From: Melitaea cinxia
Lineage: Eukaryota > Arthropoda > Insecta > Lepidoptera > Nymphalidae
Length of the DNA stretch: 64,000 nt
Reading direction: 5' to 3'
Assembly: GCF_905220565.1 (NCBI RefSeq)
Contig: NC_059405.1
Coordinates: forward strand, 12,292,081-12,356,080
In this document: positions 46,633 through 59,000 of the stretch, in pieces
Numbering within the stretch: position 1 is the stretch's first letter
Layout: the number at the start of each line of letters is the position of its first letter
Made by a program: the position numbers and the translations under genes
The notes under the pieces: generated by a model
Databases searched by the model: none
What the model was told of the DNA's origin: nothing
What the model saw: only the letters and a program-made list of their open reading frames with translations

Positions 46633-46784
46633 TTAATGAACATTTTTTACTGACGGAGATATCACGTAACATGCACAATACAATGCAAAATTGAAACAGA
46701 TAAAACCATCTCTTAGAATTAATAATAAATTATTAAATATATATGTCTAACGTAAATATATTTTGCAAATATAATAAATTTTTA

Positions 46785-47134
46785 CAGAAACCATACAAAC
46801 GAAAGCGGAGAAAGCGGAGAGTACGCGATTATTTGGTTAAGCTTAAAATAATTCTTTTCATGTTAAAAAAGGATCGGGTACACAGATTTGTAAGCGGATC
46901 AAGCGTTGCGACATGTGGCAGTCAGCACCTGTGAAAATATATCGCAAAATATTAAATTCAAGAAAATATAAATTGAAAAACCTACATAGAAGGAGAGTTA
47001 GTGTGCTGCCTAATCTTAATTTAGTGTCAGTACGTAAGCGATACCCACTCGAAAAGACTATTCATCTATTAAAAGAATTAGAGATTCATCCACCACGCTT
47101 CTCTATTGTGGATGGGAGTATAATTTCTCGATGA
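46785..47134 (+). other. possible coding relic, function unknown
   Basis: Two overlapping plus-strand frames show a protein-like composition. The first, after a possible acceptor TTTTTACAG at 46779-46787, reads KPYKRKRRKRRVRDYLVKL, which is very basic, and stops at 46934. The second, in another frame (46913-47134), reads KIYRKILNSRKYKLKNLHRR and then YPLEKTIHLLKELEIHPPRF. Together they might be one frameshifted exon or a transposon relic. I do not recognise the family. Chance AT-rich coding remains possible. Confidence 0.25.
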
Positions 47135-47921
47135 TTTTATCAACAAGGAAAACACTGCAATCAAATTCGGAAAAACGAAATAGGTTATTGTCTATATGAA
47201 ATTAAAATGCAATAAATATGAAAATGTATAATTCTATTTATCCCAATTTGCATACATGTTGGTATTAAAATTATTATTTAAAACAAAATTACTTGAACTT
47301 CTTCCTTAAAATATAAAAAAACTTCTCTATGTATCTCACAGAGAGTTGTATAAATAAAACCAGTCTTAAATAACATTAGAAACATTCTAGACGACTGAAA
47401 GAAGCAGTAAAGAATATAAATTGTTAGTGTTGCAACCATTTCTGATCATAAACTGAGATAAACTTGATGTATGGTGGCAGAGGATACGTTCGAAGAAAAG
47501 TCAAGTCCTAAAATGTTAGATTTCTTTTAATACAGCAGCGTGGATAAAAAAAGGTAGATATTATTTATTCTCAGTGTTTATGTATCTACACATAAATGTA
47601 TAAACATATAACTTGAATAACAAATAATTGTAATTGTAGTCTTAAAGTAAATAAAAATAAAAAATAAAATATTATATGAAGGAAAATGCAAAGATTTTTT
47701 TTTTCACATATATCTGTAGAATTTAATTATTAGATAAAATTTTATCCACGTTAATTAATAAACCAACAATACCCACATAGATTTTGTTAAATTAAAAAAA
47801 AAAAATAGAAATGAAAAATGAAATAATTGAGAAAATAAGCAAAAATGGTAATTGTTGTCGAGGTACGTGTACTATCTATTGAAGTTTATGTAGAGTGTTT
47901 CTATGCTTAATAATAATATTG
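47135..47921. other. AT-rich stretch, nothing recognised
   Basis: No feature recognised. Confidence 0.4.
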
Positions 47922-48146
47922 ATGTCCGGTCTGGTATTCTGTCCTTGTGTGACTACCCACCGTGCCTCGGAGAGCACGTTAAGTTGTCGGTCTCGGTTGT
48001 TTTCATAAACACCTGATAATGATCGTCCTTTCTAGTACGGAATATATCCGCCAACCTACAGTGGAGCGGCGTGGTGGATTAAGCCCCGATCCTTTTTCTA
48101 ACTGGAAAAAGAGGCCTATGCTCAGCAGTGGTATGTTACAGGCTAA
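47922..48146 (+). repeat. SINE-A copy, 5'-truncated
   Basis: TCCGGTCTGGTATTCTG through TACCCACCGTGCCTCGGAGA and GGAGCGGCGTGGTGGATTAA to TTACAGGCTAAATTG follows SINE-A in plus orientation, diverged and without the tRNA head. Confidence 0.8.
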
Positions 48147-49539
48147 ATTGTTTCATTTTATTTTAAGTTATATCTTGTTATCTGATTAAGTTAACAAAAG
48201 TTTTCAATATGTTTTTACCCGTTACCTAAACTTTCTAAATTATAAAAGTAAACTGCAGCATTTTCGAAGAATGTTCAAGTTACATCATGTAATCGGATTA
48301 GCGAGTTTCTCAATGAAAGCTGCTGCTCCAATAAATAAAAAGTTCAACCAACCGTAAAACGTATTTGTGGCCAGAAAAATACCATATTTCTGTCCAACAA
48401 ATCGATACCGACAACATAACTGCGTTGGACTATTTTTCCTTTATAAGATTCAGAGTACATTGGCTACATTACAAAACAAAAAAATATATTTATGTTTTTT
48501 TTTATATAATAATATTTATTTATTAATTACTTCTTGCTATAGTTAAACACTTTTACGTAGTAAAAAAAAGGAAAAAAAACCAGCAGTACAGAAATAAAAT
48601 TAAACTAAAAGTCGTTACAATGGCAGTATGCAAAGGCGGTCTTATTGCTTTAAGCAATCTCTTCCAGACAACCCCAGGTAAAAGGAGATTATAAGTAACA
48701 AAGTTCGGGATTGTGCAAAAGTAGATAAATATAAATATAATTATAAATACATATAAGCATATATACATACACATATAGAAGAATAAGAATATCAGTCACA
48801 AATATAATATAGATGATTAATTTTTACGTTAACACGTTCTTTGTTTTTTGAGATATCGATATGATTCATAACATAATTATCTCTAAATATTTGTTTTTGT
48901 TTTTTTTTTCAAAAATAAAAAATATATACAGAATAGTAAAAAATAAAGTAGTATAATTCCTTTGTATATCGTTATCCGTACTTGACGACTAGATAAAAAA
49001 ATAATCTTTGTACACTACGCTACACAACAACTTTAAGAAAATTTTCTTTGTAGTCAAGCAAAGATTTTCCCTTTATTATAATATTCATAATATAGTTATT
49101 CTTTTAAGAAAACTCAAACCTTGAAAGTTATACAATCATACCTACTCATACAGGGAGTAGCATGTATAGCATAAACCTTAAACATTCTTATTCATCAAGC
49201 GTTATCAAGGTTACCAACATGTAAAGTCAAATAATTTAAAAAACTGTTTTTTTCCTAAAGTTTACGTAACAATCGTTGAATATTTAAGTCACAAAGGCAA
49301 CCAGAGAGCAAGTCATTGAAATCTAAATTATTTTTTAAACAAAATAGAAATAACACATCAACATGCTAACCAAAATATTCTACAAGGTGGGTACACCTTT
49401 ACCTTTCCTTTGCATTGTAGGTGAATAAAGAGTCTTTATTCATCATAATTCTTCTAAATTATTCAGAAAATTTTAAATATTTAAAATGAAAGCAACTTAG
49501 CTGTTTGTATGTTACCGCTATAAAATAAATGTAAATAAT
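48147..49539. other. AT-rich stretch, nothing recognised
   Basis: No feature recognised. Confidence 0.4.
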
Positions 49540-49901
49540 TGCCTAGTCATCATCATCATCATTCCAGCCTATTGTAGTCCACTGCTAGACATAGGCCTCC
49601 ACAAGTTCGCGCCAAAAATGCGTGAACTCATGTGTGTTGCCCATAGTCACCAAGCTGGGCAGGAGGCGGGTTGGTGACCGCAGCCGCGGGCTGGCTTTGT
49701 CGCAAAGAAGACGCTGCTGCCCGTCTTCGGCCTGTGTTTCAAAGCCGATGGTTAGATGGTTATCCCGCCATCGGTCGGCTTCTTAAGTTCCAAGGTGGTA
49801 GTGGAACCTTTTTATCCCTTAGTTGCCTCTTACGACACCCACGGGAAGAGAGGGGGTGGCTGTATTCTTTGGTGCCGAAGCCACACAGCATAATGCCTAG
49901 T
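49540..49901 (-). mobile_element. SINE-C insertion with 8-bp target duplication
   Basis: The SINE (49548-49893, 346 bp, minus orientation) starts with its (ATC)n tail and ends GCCGAAGCCACACAGCATAA. It is flanked by TGCCTAGT at 49540-49547 and 49894-49901. Full-length by comparison with 31938-32270. Confidence 0.85.
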
Positions 49902-50276
49902 ACAATCAATTAATTTTATGTTGATGGTATGGATGCTAGGATGTATTATTAGTGAATAATAAAATCAATACACAGAACGAAAATATTATTATTAATTTAC
50001 AGCATGTATTCGCATCTAAAGTGTAACAATAAACTTTGCTAACTATATAGTAAATAAGCATTAATCGATACTTGGAAAAAACCTGAAAAATATACAACAG
50101 GGAAACTAGTCTAAAGTAAATATCTCACTTAGCTTACCATTAAGTGGTTTTGAAAGTCGCCATTAGTATGAAATATGAATTAATGGCTCCAAAGTGACGC
50201 AAAGACGTCATTTGAACACGAGTAAAGAGATTAGAGACGACTATAGTTTTATTTTATATTTTTGACACTCAGTTTA
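49902..50276. other. AT-rich stretch, nothing recognised
   Basis: No feature recognised. Confidence 0.35.
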
Positions 50277-50557
50277 TCTATACTTTATGCAAATAAAATT
50301 GGTGTGTCTGTTTGTAATAATAAAATAATCGCTTTTTACTAAATACATATGGATGTATTCACGGAACATATATCAAAGTTTTTTTTTTAATTTTTTGTCT
50401 GTCTGTTTATTCCGGCTAATCTGAAATGGCTGGACTGATTTTCACGGAACTTTCACTTGCAGATAGCTGGTGTAATAAAGAGTAATTTAGGCTACTTTAA
50501 TATTAGGAATTTATTTATTTTATAACTTTGCGAAACGAAAAACAACTTTTTTGTTAA
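50277..50557 (+). mobile_element. Helitron 5' part
   Basis: Begins TCTATACTTTATGCAAATAA and shares its body with the minus-strand copy at 7853-8071 (GTGTGTCTGTTTGTAAT, CTGTCTGTTTATTCCGGC, CACGGAACTTTCACTTGC). The CTAG terminus is not present, so the 3' part is lost. Confidence 0.65.
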
Positions 50558-50734
50558 ATCCCACATATGTGAGTATAGTGATATAATTTTATCGTTATTG
50601 TCTATATGTACGTACGTTTTTTTCCAAAAAAAATAAAAAAGGAAAATTGTTTTTATTTTAAAAACCTACTTTAATTATTCGATTCTTTAACTATATTTAT
50701 TATTTTTATTCTAAAATAGATTTATTTTTTAAGT

Positions 50735-50890
50735 AATACTTCTTTACGCACGCTTAACTTGGGGAGTAAGCTGGTGAATGGGTGACAAGAGCGTTACGAA
50801 AAATGTGATCAGGCGAGGTGGACGGAAGTTGAGAGGAAGATATAAGTTAGTGAAGATAAAAAGAGAGAGAGAGTTACATTTCGTATATAA
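50735..50890 (+). repeat. repeat D, plus orientation
   Basis: ACGCACGCTTAACTTGGGGAGTAAGC, GAATGGGTGACAAGAGCG, AATGTGATCAGGCGAGGTGG and GTTACATTTCGTA are the complements of words at 26690-26850 in matching order. Confidence 0.65.
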
Positions 50891-51254
50891 CTGTAGGGGC
50901 AACAAAAAATGTTTTAATTCAGTCTTGTGGTCTAGAGCACACTTTTTTTATAATTAGTATTACAAAAAAATATTTTCACGTTTTGTTCAAACAACTCTAT
51001 ACATTTCTATTGACAATCGCCCATAACTGAGTAAGACGAGAAGGGTACTACATGATTGATTGTATCGTATTTGTTACAAAAGCTTTCATAACGTGATCTG
51101 CTCTTGGAGTGAACGGTATTTGAAGATATTTATTGAAAATACAACAATATTAAATTGTAGTTGGATCATTTTACTATCGATTGCAATGGATACCAAGATA
51201 TTTACTACTAAAACATACAATTTTACTACACAAAACGAAACTAAAAAGAGAAAT

Positions 51255-51273
51255 ATGTTTGAAAAGATCGACG
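51255..51273 (+). CDS. candidate start exon of the gustatory receptor
   Basis: ATGTTTGAAAAGATCGACG followed by GTAAAG would encode MFEKID plus the first base of an alanine codon. Its donor phase (1) fits the acceptor CACCCTTTTAG at 52880, and the joined reading continues as AYQEKDIYGP. This would complete a 431-residue receptor. Evidence is only phase compatibility, a usable donor and resemblance in character to the short N-termini of the family. Another upstream exon could be the true start. Confidence 0.3.
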
Positions 51274-52261
51274 GTAAAGACATAAGAGGTATAAGACTTT
51301 TTTTACAATTTTTTTTTGTTATAACAACACATCGAAAAAAACAAATGTATTTCTAAAAAAAAAACAAAAGTAACTTACATTAATGTTTAAATTAGACACA
51401 TTTGGAATATGTAAAGCAAAAATGTACAATAGTAAAATATTGCTCAACAATATGTACCTACAATGCTTGCATATTACATTAAAAGCAAATACATTTATAT
51501 CATATGTGACAGTATCGGTTGGCATGTTAGTGATTGTAGATAGTTTTTTATATATTTTTTTCAGTTTACGTGTCTGTTAAGCGAAAATATAATTCCTGAA
51601 TTAATAGCAACGGAAAGCCCCACTGACTGTGACGACGTCGTTATTAAGCGATCACTGTTGCTCCCATTAACTAATTAGATGTTATTAGCTAATGGAAGTA
51701 TAACTGTAAGCACAGTTACGTCATATACTCATTTTCACCTAAAATCATATTCACAACAACTAAGATACATATTTTACTTTTATGCGAAGTATTGTTGTAG
51801 ACGCAAAATATGTTAAAAAAGCATTAATCCAGGACGAAAACTGTTTATATATAGTCTACGATTTGTGTTTTCAAATATCGTAGAAAAATTCTAACAAGAT
51901 TCCTTCAATTAGATTAATCCTCCTATACAAAATGACATGTAGGTAAAGATGAGTGACATTTTTAGAAGGGAATATATTCTCAGCTAAGAAATAAATTATA
52001 AAAATGAAATAAAGCAAATTTAGTAATATTAATAATATTTATTTAGGTTTATGGTTTCGGATTCACAGGTCTACATTCTTAAAAGTTCATCATGAATGAA
52101 AAAATTATCTACCAAAAATTAAAATTAATAAATTATTTTGTTTTTCGTAAAGGCTCGACCAGAAATTAAAATTTTAAAAATAAAAAAACATTTCTATAAT
52201 AAATTTAACAAAACCTTATACGAAATACAGCGCCGCTTAATCCACACATCTTTATTATTAA

Positions 52262-52715
52262 GTACCTGGATGAAAGGCCTCAGCTCGGTTTTATTTTTGG
52301 TAAATCGTGTTTTCTGGAAATTTTATTTAAATAAGAATTTACATACTGATGAAATATGAATAATATTTACGATCTTACCGTCATGATATTAAAACATATG
52401 GTTATTGGTTATCTAAAAAAATAAATAAATACTCGACCTGGAGACATGAGGATTTGATCTGAAGTCCTCTCGTTTCGAGAACGGCCGATTTCCCACCTGA
52501 GCTATTATAAAACCTCCATATTCCAATGATATTTAAGTCATTTTATTATTGCCTAAAAACAGGGATAAAACGACATTTTCTAAAAAAATATCCTAGCTAG
52601 ATCGATTTATCGCCCCCGAAATCGATGCTTACTAAATTTCATGAAAATCGTTGAGCCGTTTCCGAGATTCAGTTTATAAATGTATGTATATAAGAATTGC
52701 TCGTTTTAAGGTATT
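52262..52715 (-). repeat. repeat F copy with tRNA-like segment
   Basis: Shares with 56488-56950 the blocks CTCGGTTTTATTTTTGG, CCGATTTCCCACCTGAGCTATTA, AACAGGGATAAAACGACATT, CATCCTAGCT-like text, AAATTTCATGAAAATCGTTG and GAATTGCTCGTTTTAAGG. On the minus strand 52512-52432 has TAGCTCAGGTGGG, an A-box match, and a GAGGA/TCCTC stem around TTCAGATCAAA where a T-arm would be. It lies just upstream of, and in part adjoins, the receptor's first recognisable exon. Confidence 0.6.
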
Positions 52716-52880
52716 AGATATTATCTTTAACCGAAAACTTTAGTTATTTAAATATAAACTTGAAATTGAGTTACACATACATACATACATATTCGCCTAC
52801 TCTCTATATACTATCAGATAAATTGAAATATTCTTTATTACATGCAGTAAATATATGTCTAAGAATCAACACCCTTTTAG

Positions 52881-53030
52881 CTTATCAAGAAAAGGATATC
52901 TATGGACCGCAGATCACCGACAAAGATGGGGAGCTTCTTGACAAACACGACAGCTTTTATATAACTACAAAGAGCTTGCTGGTTCTCTTTCAAATCATGG
53001 GCGTCATGCCTATCATGAGGGTTCCTAGAC
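52881..53030 (+). CDS. receptor exon 1 of the recognised part
   Basis: Encodes AYQEKDIYGPQITD through LLVLFQIMGVMPIMRVPR with the first transmembrane segment. The donor is GAC/GTAAGC, phase 1. The frame is open upstream to 52718 but contains no ATG before MGVMP, so a splice acceptor is expected. The best one ends at 52880 (ACCCTTTTAG). Confidence 0.85.
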
Positions 53031-56000
53031 GTAAGCATACATTTTAAAATTAAAATATAAGCACTTTCCGTAAGAAAAGCTATATTATATAAAAGGAGAT
53101 ATTTAAATATATGGCATATAATATTTAAGATTTTAAATATTACATTCACGTAATCAAACAGTTGTATTATTCGAGGTAACGACACTAAGTTTTAAATGGA
53201 CGAAACGTGTGAATCGACGCCAGATGGTTACGGGCACAAATTCGGACCAACGCCGCTGAATTTTCAAGATAAATGTGTCTTTAAAATCATTTCGTACTTT
53301 AAGGTGAACGAAAACGTAGTAAAACTTAAAAGTTTAAAGAGAAATTAAAAAGTACTAAACGTCTGTCAATGTACATTGGAACACCTTAACGATATAACTT
53401 TTAATTTTTATTGATTATCAATAATTTTATTAATTTAACTTTCATATTGACATTATCAAAATGCATCGTATTACGTTTATCAAACTTTCAAACCATCCTC
53501 GTTAGTTACATTGTATCCGAGTAAACATTGTAAGTTCTTGAATTGAATGTACTTCTTGTTTATAAACTTTAGATTCGGAAGTTCTGCTATTATGATTAAT
53601 GTTCTCTTGTAAATATAGTTCCGTAAGTGTATATATATTCTTTATTGCACTTAAAAAAATAAACAAGTAAAAATGTATGTTTCGATATTATTTGTTCTGT
53701 TTATAATATTTTCTAAAGTATGTTTAATATTGAAACAAATAGTTTGACTGTTGAAGAATAAATAAGAGCAATGATAGTTTTAGTTTCATCAGAAAAAAGA
53801 ATTGCCAAAAATATAGTTATTTATATACTAAACAGATTTTGATAGTTTATAAAAATCTATATTATACTATACCCTATTATCTGTGTTTAAATAGTCAAAG
53901 GAATTTGTATAGACAGCTCTACTTAAAAAACCCCCTATATAAGTCGGTATATAGAGATTTACATATTATTAGTAGTCAACTTTTAAGCAATTGTATATAT
54001 ATTTAAATTTTAGATGCACAGACGACTAAACGTACAACTTTTAATTGGATTTCAAAAGCGACACTGTGGGCATATCTCGTATGGAGCCTTGAAAGTATTA
54101 TCGTCATAAGAGGTAAAATTTATCAATTTATAAAAAAATTGTCAAAGAAAAAAATTATACATTAAAATAATTTATTAAGTTAATAAAAGAAATTATTTTT
54201 AAAGAAACGAAAGGTTTTGCTCACGGTATTAAAAGTTATTTTTATTCGTAATTTTTCAAGATAACATAATATAGAAACACGCAATAACCAATAAATATGT
54301 ATTAATGTGGATGAATAAATAAAAAGTTGTTTTAATTGTTGGTTATCACAACGTATAATAATATAACGTCAAGTATTATTATATAACTAGCTTCTGCCTG
54401 CGACTTCGTCCACGTGGAATAGTAAAAATTCTGTTGTACATGATTTTTGCAAAACTTTTACTTTTTACGCAGGGCATACAGCGGAAGCTCTCAAAAAGAA
54501 AAAAGAAAACGATAAAACATTCTTTATTGGTGCTCCGCTCCTATTGAACTTTGCGCTATGATATATAGCCTATAGCCTTCCTCGATAAATGACTATCTAA
54601 CACTGAAATAATTTTTCAAATAGGACCAGTAGTTGCTGAAATTAGTGCGTTCAAACAAACAAACGAACTCTTTATAACATTAGTATAGATTTTTACATAA
54701 AATAATTGCAAAGTTATCAATTACTTGAAAAATAATACACTACTGGGGGGTATCACTTAGCAAAAATTTAAGATAAATAATATAATTAAATACCTAATTA
54801 TATTAATTATGCGTTAAACATAATTCGCCCATCACTATTAAAAACGTCAGATGTGAAAAACAGCAACTTTTCAGGAGAGCGATTCAAAGTGTAAATTGCG
54901 TGTATCTTTTTACTTATTTAAAGCAGGATCATGAAATTTTAAAGTAATGCTGTACAGGTTATTTATGTTTAATATTATTACTAACCGGCATTTAATGTGT
55001 AAATATGAGAAAAGTCACTTGTTACATTTTTAACGGGTTAAGACTAAGGTACTGATTTGTCAGAAGTACCACAACTAAATAATATATGCATAAAATAATG
55101 CTTGGTTATTTGGGAACTTTTTATGAAATAAACAAAAAAATGCGATTTTGCAGTTTCGACGATGTTAATAATCACTAGCGAATTTACGATTTATAAAAGG
55201 AATGCAATATCGTAACTTAAAGCTCATATATAATAACTTGAAGTAAATTGAAAAATCATAAATTTTATGATAATAATTGTGTTCGCTCGCATACGAAAAA
55301 AAACCTTTTTCAATTACATTGACAAGTAATAAAACGTATGTAGACGAAAAAATAGTCAAGTGAATACGCGTTATCAAATACAACTCAAAAAGAGGTACTC
55401 ATCAGATCTCAATTAAATTTAAATGGGATCACATGACACGCACTCACCTTTCGATTTAAAAAATAATCACTGAAGTCGTTCCACCCAGTCAAATGTTCTG
55501 AGTTGACATACATTTAAAAAAAAATACAATCGAATTGAAAACCTCCCTTTTTTGGGAGTCGGTTAAAACTAAACGATAATATAAGGCACATTAAAATATA
55601 ATTCAGAATTATAATTTAAATGTTATTTTCTCTTAAAAGTTCAATACAAAGTTGTTATATACACACATTATGTTTCAACATAGTTGGCAGAGAACGTCTC
55701 GCAAACTTTCAACAGAACTCCAACAAGCGATTTGACGAGGTTATCTATAATATAATATTTCTCAGCATCCTCATCCCACACTTTCTACTACCTATCGCCT
55801 CCTGGCGACATGGGCCTGAAGTTGCTATATTTAAAAACATGTGGACCCATTACCAGGTAAGATTTTTTTATTAATAAACTTATTTACAAAAAATACGTTA
55901 GCTGGCAACTACGATAACACTCCGTTAAAAAGTGTCTTTTATTGTAAGTTTAAGAATTGCGTAGCATTCAATTCGTCTCAAGATAATTAATAAAACCGAA

Positions 56001-59000
56001 CAGGCACTTGGCTAAGATAAATATGTATATAGTATTCCTACAAAAATTTCTACGATTTCTACAACTTTCTTATTAAGAGTTACCACGTTAACCTAGGTAA
56101 TTGTAATGCTAAAATTTCACAACTGTACATCGAAACTGTAATAAGCATTAGTTTCACGTCAATACACAAGATATTCATATGTGCTTTTATTTTCAGCTAA
56201 AATATTTAAAAATAACAGGAACACCGATTGTTTTTCCAAATCTATATTCCCTTACATGGGGACTATGTATATTTTCATGGGCACTCAGCTTCGCTGTGAT
56301 TCTCTCGCAAAATTATTTACAAGATGACTTTGAACTTTGGCACTCATTTGCATACTATCACATCATTGCCATGCTAGACGGATTCTGTTCATTATGGTAA
56401 GTATAAAGGGCCGTAGTGAACGATGAATTGACAAAACGAGTATATATTTATTCCCTTATATAATAATTTCAGTATGTATATATTTTTACGTACCTGGGTG
56501 ACCGAGCTAAGCTCGGTGTTTTTAGCAAATCGTGTTTTTTAGAAATCATTTTTATTTATTTATTTATTTTATATTTTATTGTACACCACAAATATATTAC
56601 AAATAAAGCATAAACATATTTAAATACGAATAATATTTTCCGATTTTACCGATATAATAATTACCGTGGTCTTCTCGGTCGATACCGACCAGCCGATTTC
56701 CTTCTGAGCTATTACAAACTATAGTGACAGTTGCGAAATTTACCTTCGTATCCTAACGATATCGTAGCCATTTTTTTCCTTGTCTAAAAACAGGGATTAA
56801 TTGACATTTTCTGAAAATGCATCCTAGCTATAACGAGTTATCGGCCCCGAAATCCCCTGCATACTAAATTTCATGAAAATCGTTGGAGCCGTTTCCGAGA
56901 TTCAAATTATATATATATACAAAAATTGCTCGTTTAATAGTATTAGATATAGACATTAAAAACCAGCTAATAATTTAAAACAATTACTTTTTAACTGACT
57001 CATTAATAACCCATTTGTTGTATTACAATTATTTCAGGTACATAAATTGCAATGCGTTTGGAACTGCTTCTAAGGGTTTAGCAGCAAACCTACATAAGGC
57101 ATTAGAAGCGGAACATCCCGCATTGAAGTTAGCACAATTTCGTCATTTGTGGGTTGACTTGTCTCACATGATGCAGCAGTTAGGTAATCCAGTGTAGTCT
57201 AATTAATTGATATATTTAATTTTTACTTGCTAATAATTTTAAATATGTTAAACAAATTAAATATATTTTGTGGTATTTATAATTAGTAATATATATATAC
57301 TCATAATATAAACCTCCACGCCACACCGCTCCAAACCTAAAAATTCAATGACAAATAGTCTAAACTAACCTAACTTAACTAAGCAACATAGATGAATTTA
57401 AAAATAAAATTAAGAAAAGAAAACTTTTATAGAATTACTTCAAAATATTGCGTTTCGGATACGACCATCAACGACGTCTGCCCAAATAATAAGGCTCGGG
57501 TAAAAGACTTAGTTAGGTAGGCATGTGATAGTAATGAAAAAATAAATAGTAGGTAATGAACAAGTAGGAGCGGTCCCCCAACGCGATGTATTTTTTTTTA
57601 GAATTATTAATACTCGTACATACTTAGGTACTTTAAGATTGAGTTTCTTTAATTATTTTTTACTTTTTAAAGGCAACTCAGGTTATTGTGTCGGGGGTTT
57701 TTTCAAATTTTTAATTTAATTTTTATTTTATACTTTTTATAGGTGCACTTATTATAATGTGGATTTTGTTAAGTTGTTAATAATTGGGTATTTTCCCCAC
57801 TTTTACCCCAGAGTTTTTTCAGGGCTGAATCGATTTTCATTGAACACATTATTTTGTAATGTGCACGTGATGCGCTTTCCTTTGAGACCCCACTAGATTA
57901 TATTTGCAGACATTCGGTTATTCTTCCCTACTTTCACCCCCCACAACTTTTAAACGACTCAACCGATTTTCATCAAGCATATCTAAAAACACTCGCTCGT
58001 AACTAACTTTTCATACAAAAAAACTAAATTGAAATCGCTACATCCGTTCGCGAGCTACGAAGCCACAGACAGACAGACAGACATGTCAAACTTATAACAT
58101 CCCTCTTTTTGCGTCGGGGGTTAATAAAAAAACCTAAATGTAAACAAAAATATAATATCGGTGTATATTGTAACTGAAAAAAAAATTAGACAACAAGATA
58201 ACAAGTGACAAATAAACTCTTGGGCTTGATGCCATAATTGATGCATGATTAAATGAACAACATATCTGCTGTGAGATTGTAACTATTCTGCTAGTATCTT
58301 AAATATATAAACTTTGTTACAACAAACGTTTTTGGGCAGTGGTGTTGGACGTTTAATCCGTCACGAATCACTCAATAATAATTATTATAAACAATCGAAC
58401 AAAATTTTGGAAAAACAACAGTATACTTATACACTCAAACGCTTATATTGGAGCCAACTGGAAAGTTAAACCCGTAATGTGTATTTAAAACCACTATCAA
58501 TAAACCGCAAACCCTTAACAATATTTATTAACAAATGGTCACATGGTTTTGAAGTGGTGACAATTATTTACACTAAAGTGCTACTTGTGGTGTCCCTAGC
58601 GAATAAAACTATCGTAAACAAATTTCAAACTCCATCAAGTCGCTTACTAATGAACACAAAAAACTCACAAAAAGACAAATAGCCTAACTTATTACGTAAG
58701 TACAACATCTCCATTTTATTATAGGTAAGGACTGCTGAAGACTGCTTCGACTATAAAACTTAATGGTGATAGAACACTAAAATCAATTCAGCGGTATACG
58801 ATTAGTAAATCGTTACTATTAGTTTGATTTTATGCAAATAACACTACTAACTGAGGTATGGCAAAGCAGAAATTTCCTGCTCAAAATATGGAGCAGCCCG
58901 ACTGGGGTAGTACCTCGACCTTACAGAAGATCACAGCAAAATAATACTGTTTTCAAGCAATATTGTGTTCCTGTTGGTGAGTAAGGTGACCAGAGCTCCT

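Noticed and set aside
52138..52359. Frame considered as an upstream receptor exon
   Set aside because: It runs into repeat F, is AT-driven, has no family motif and no suitable donor phase.
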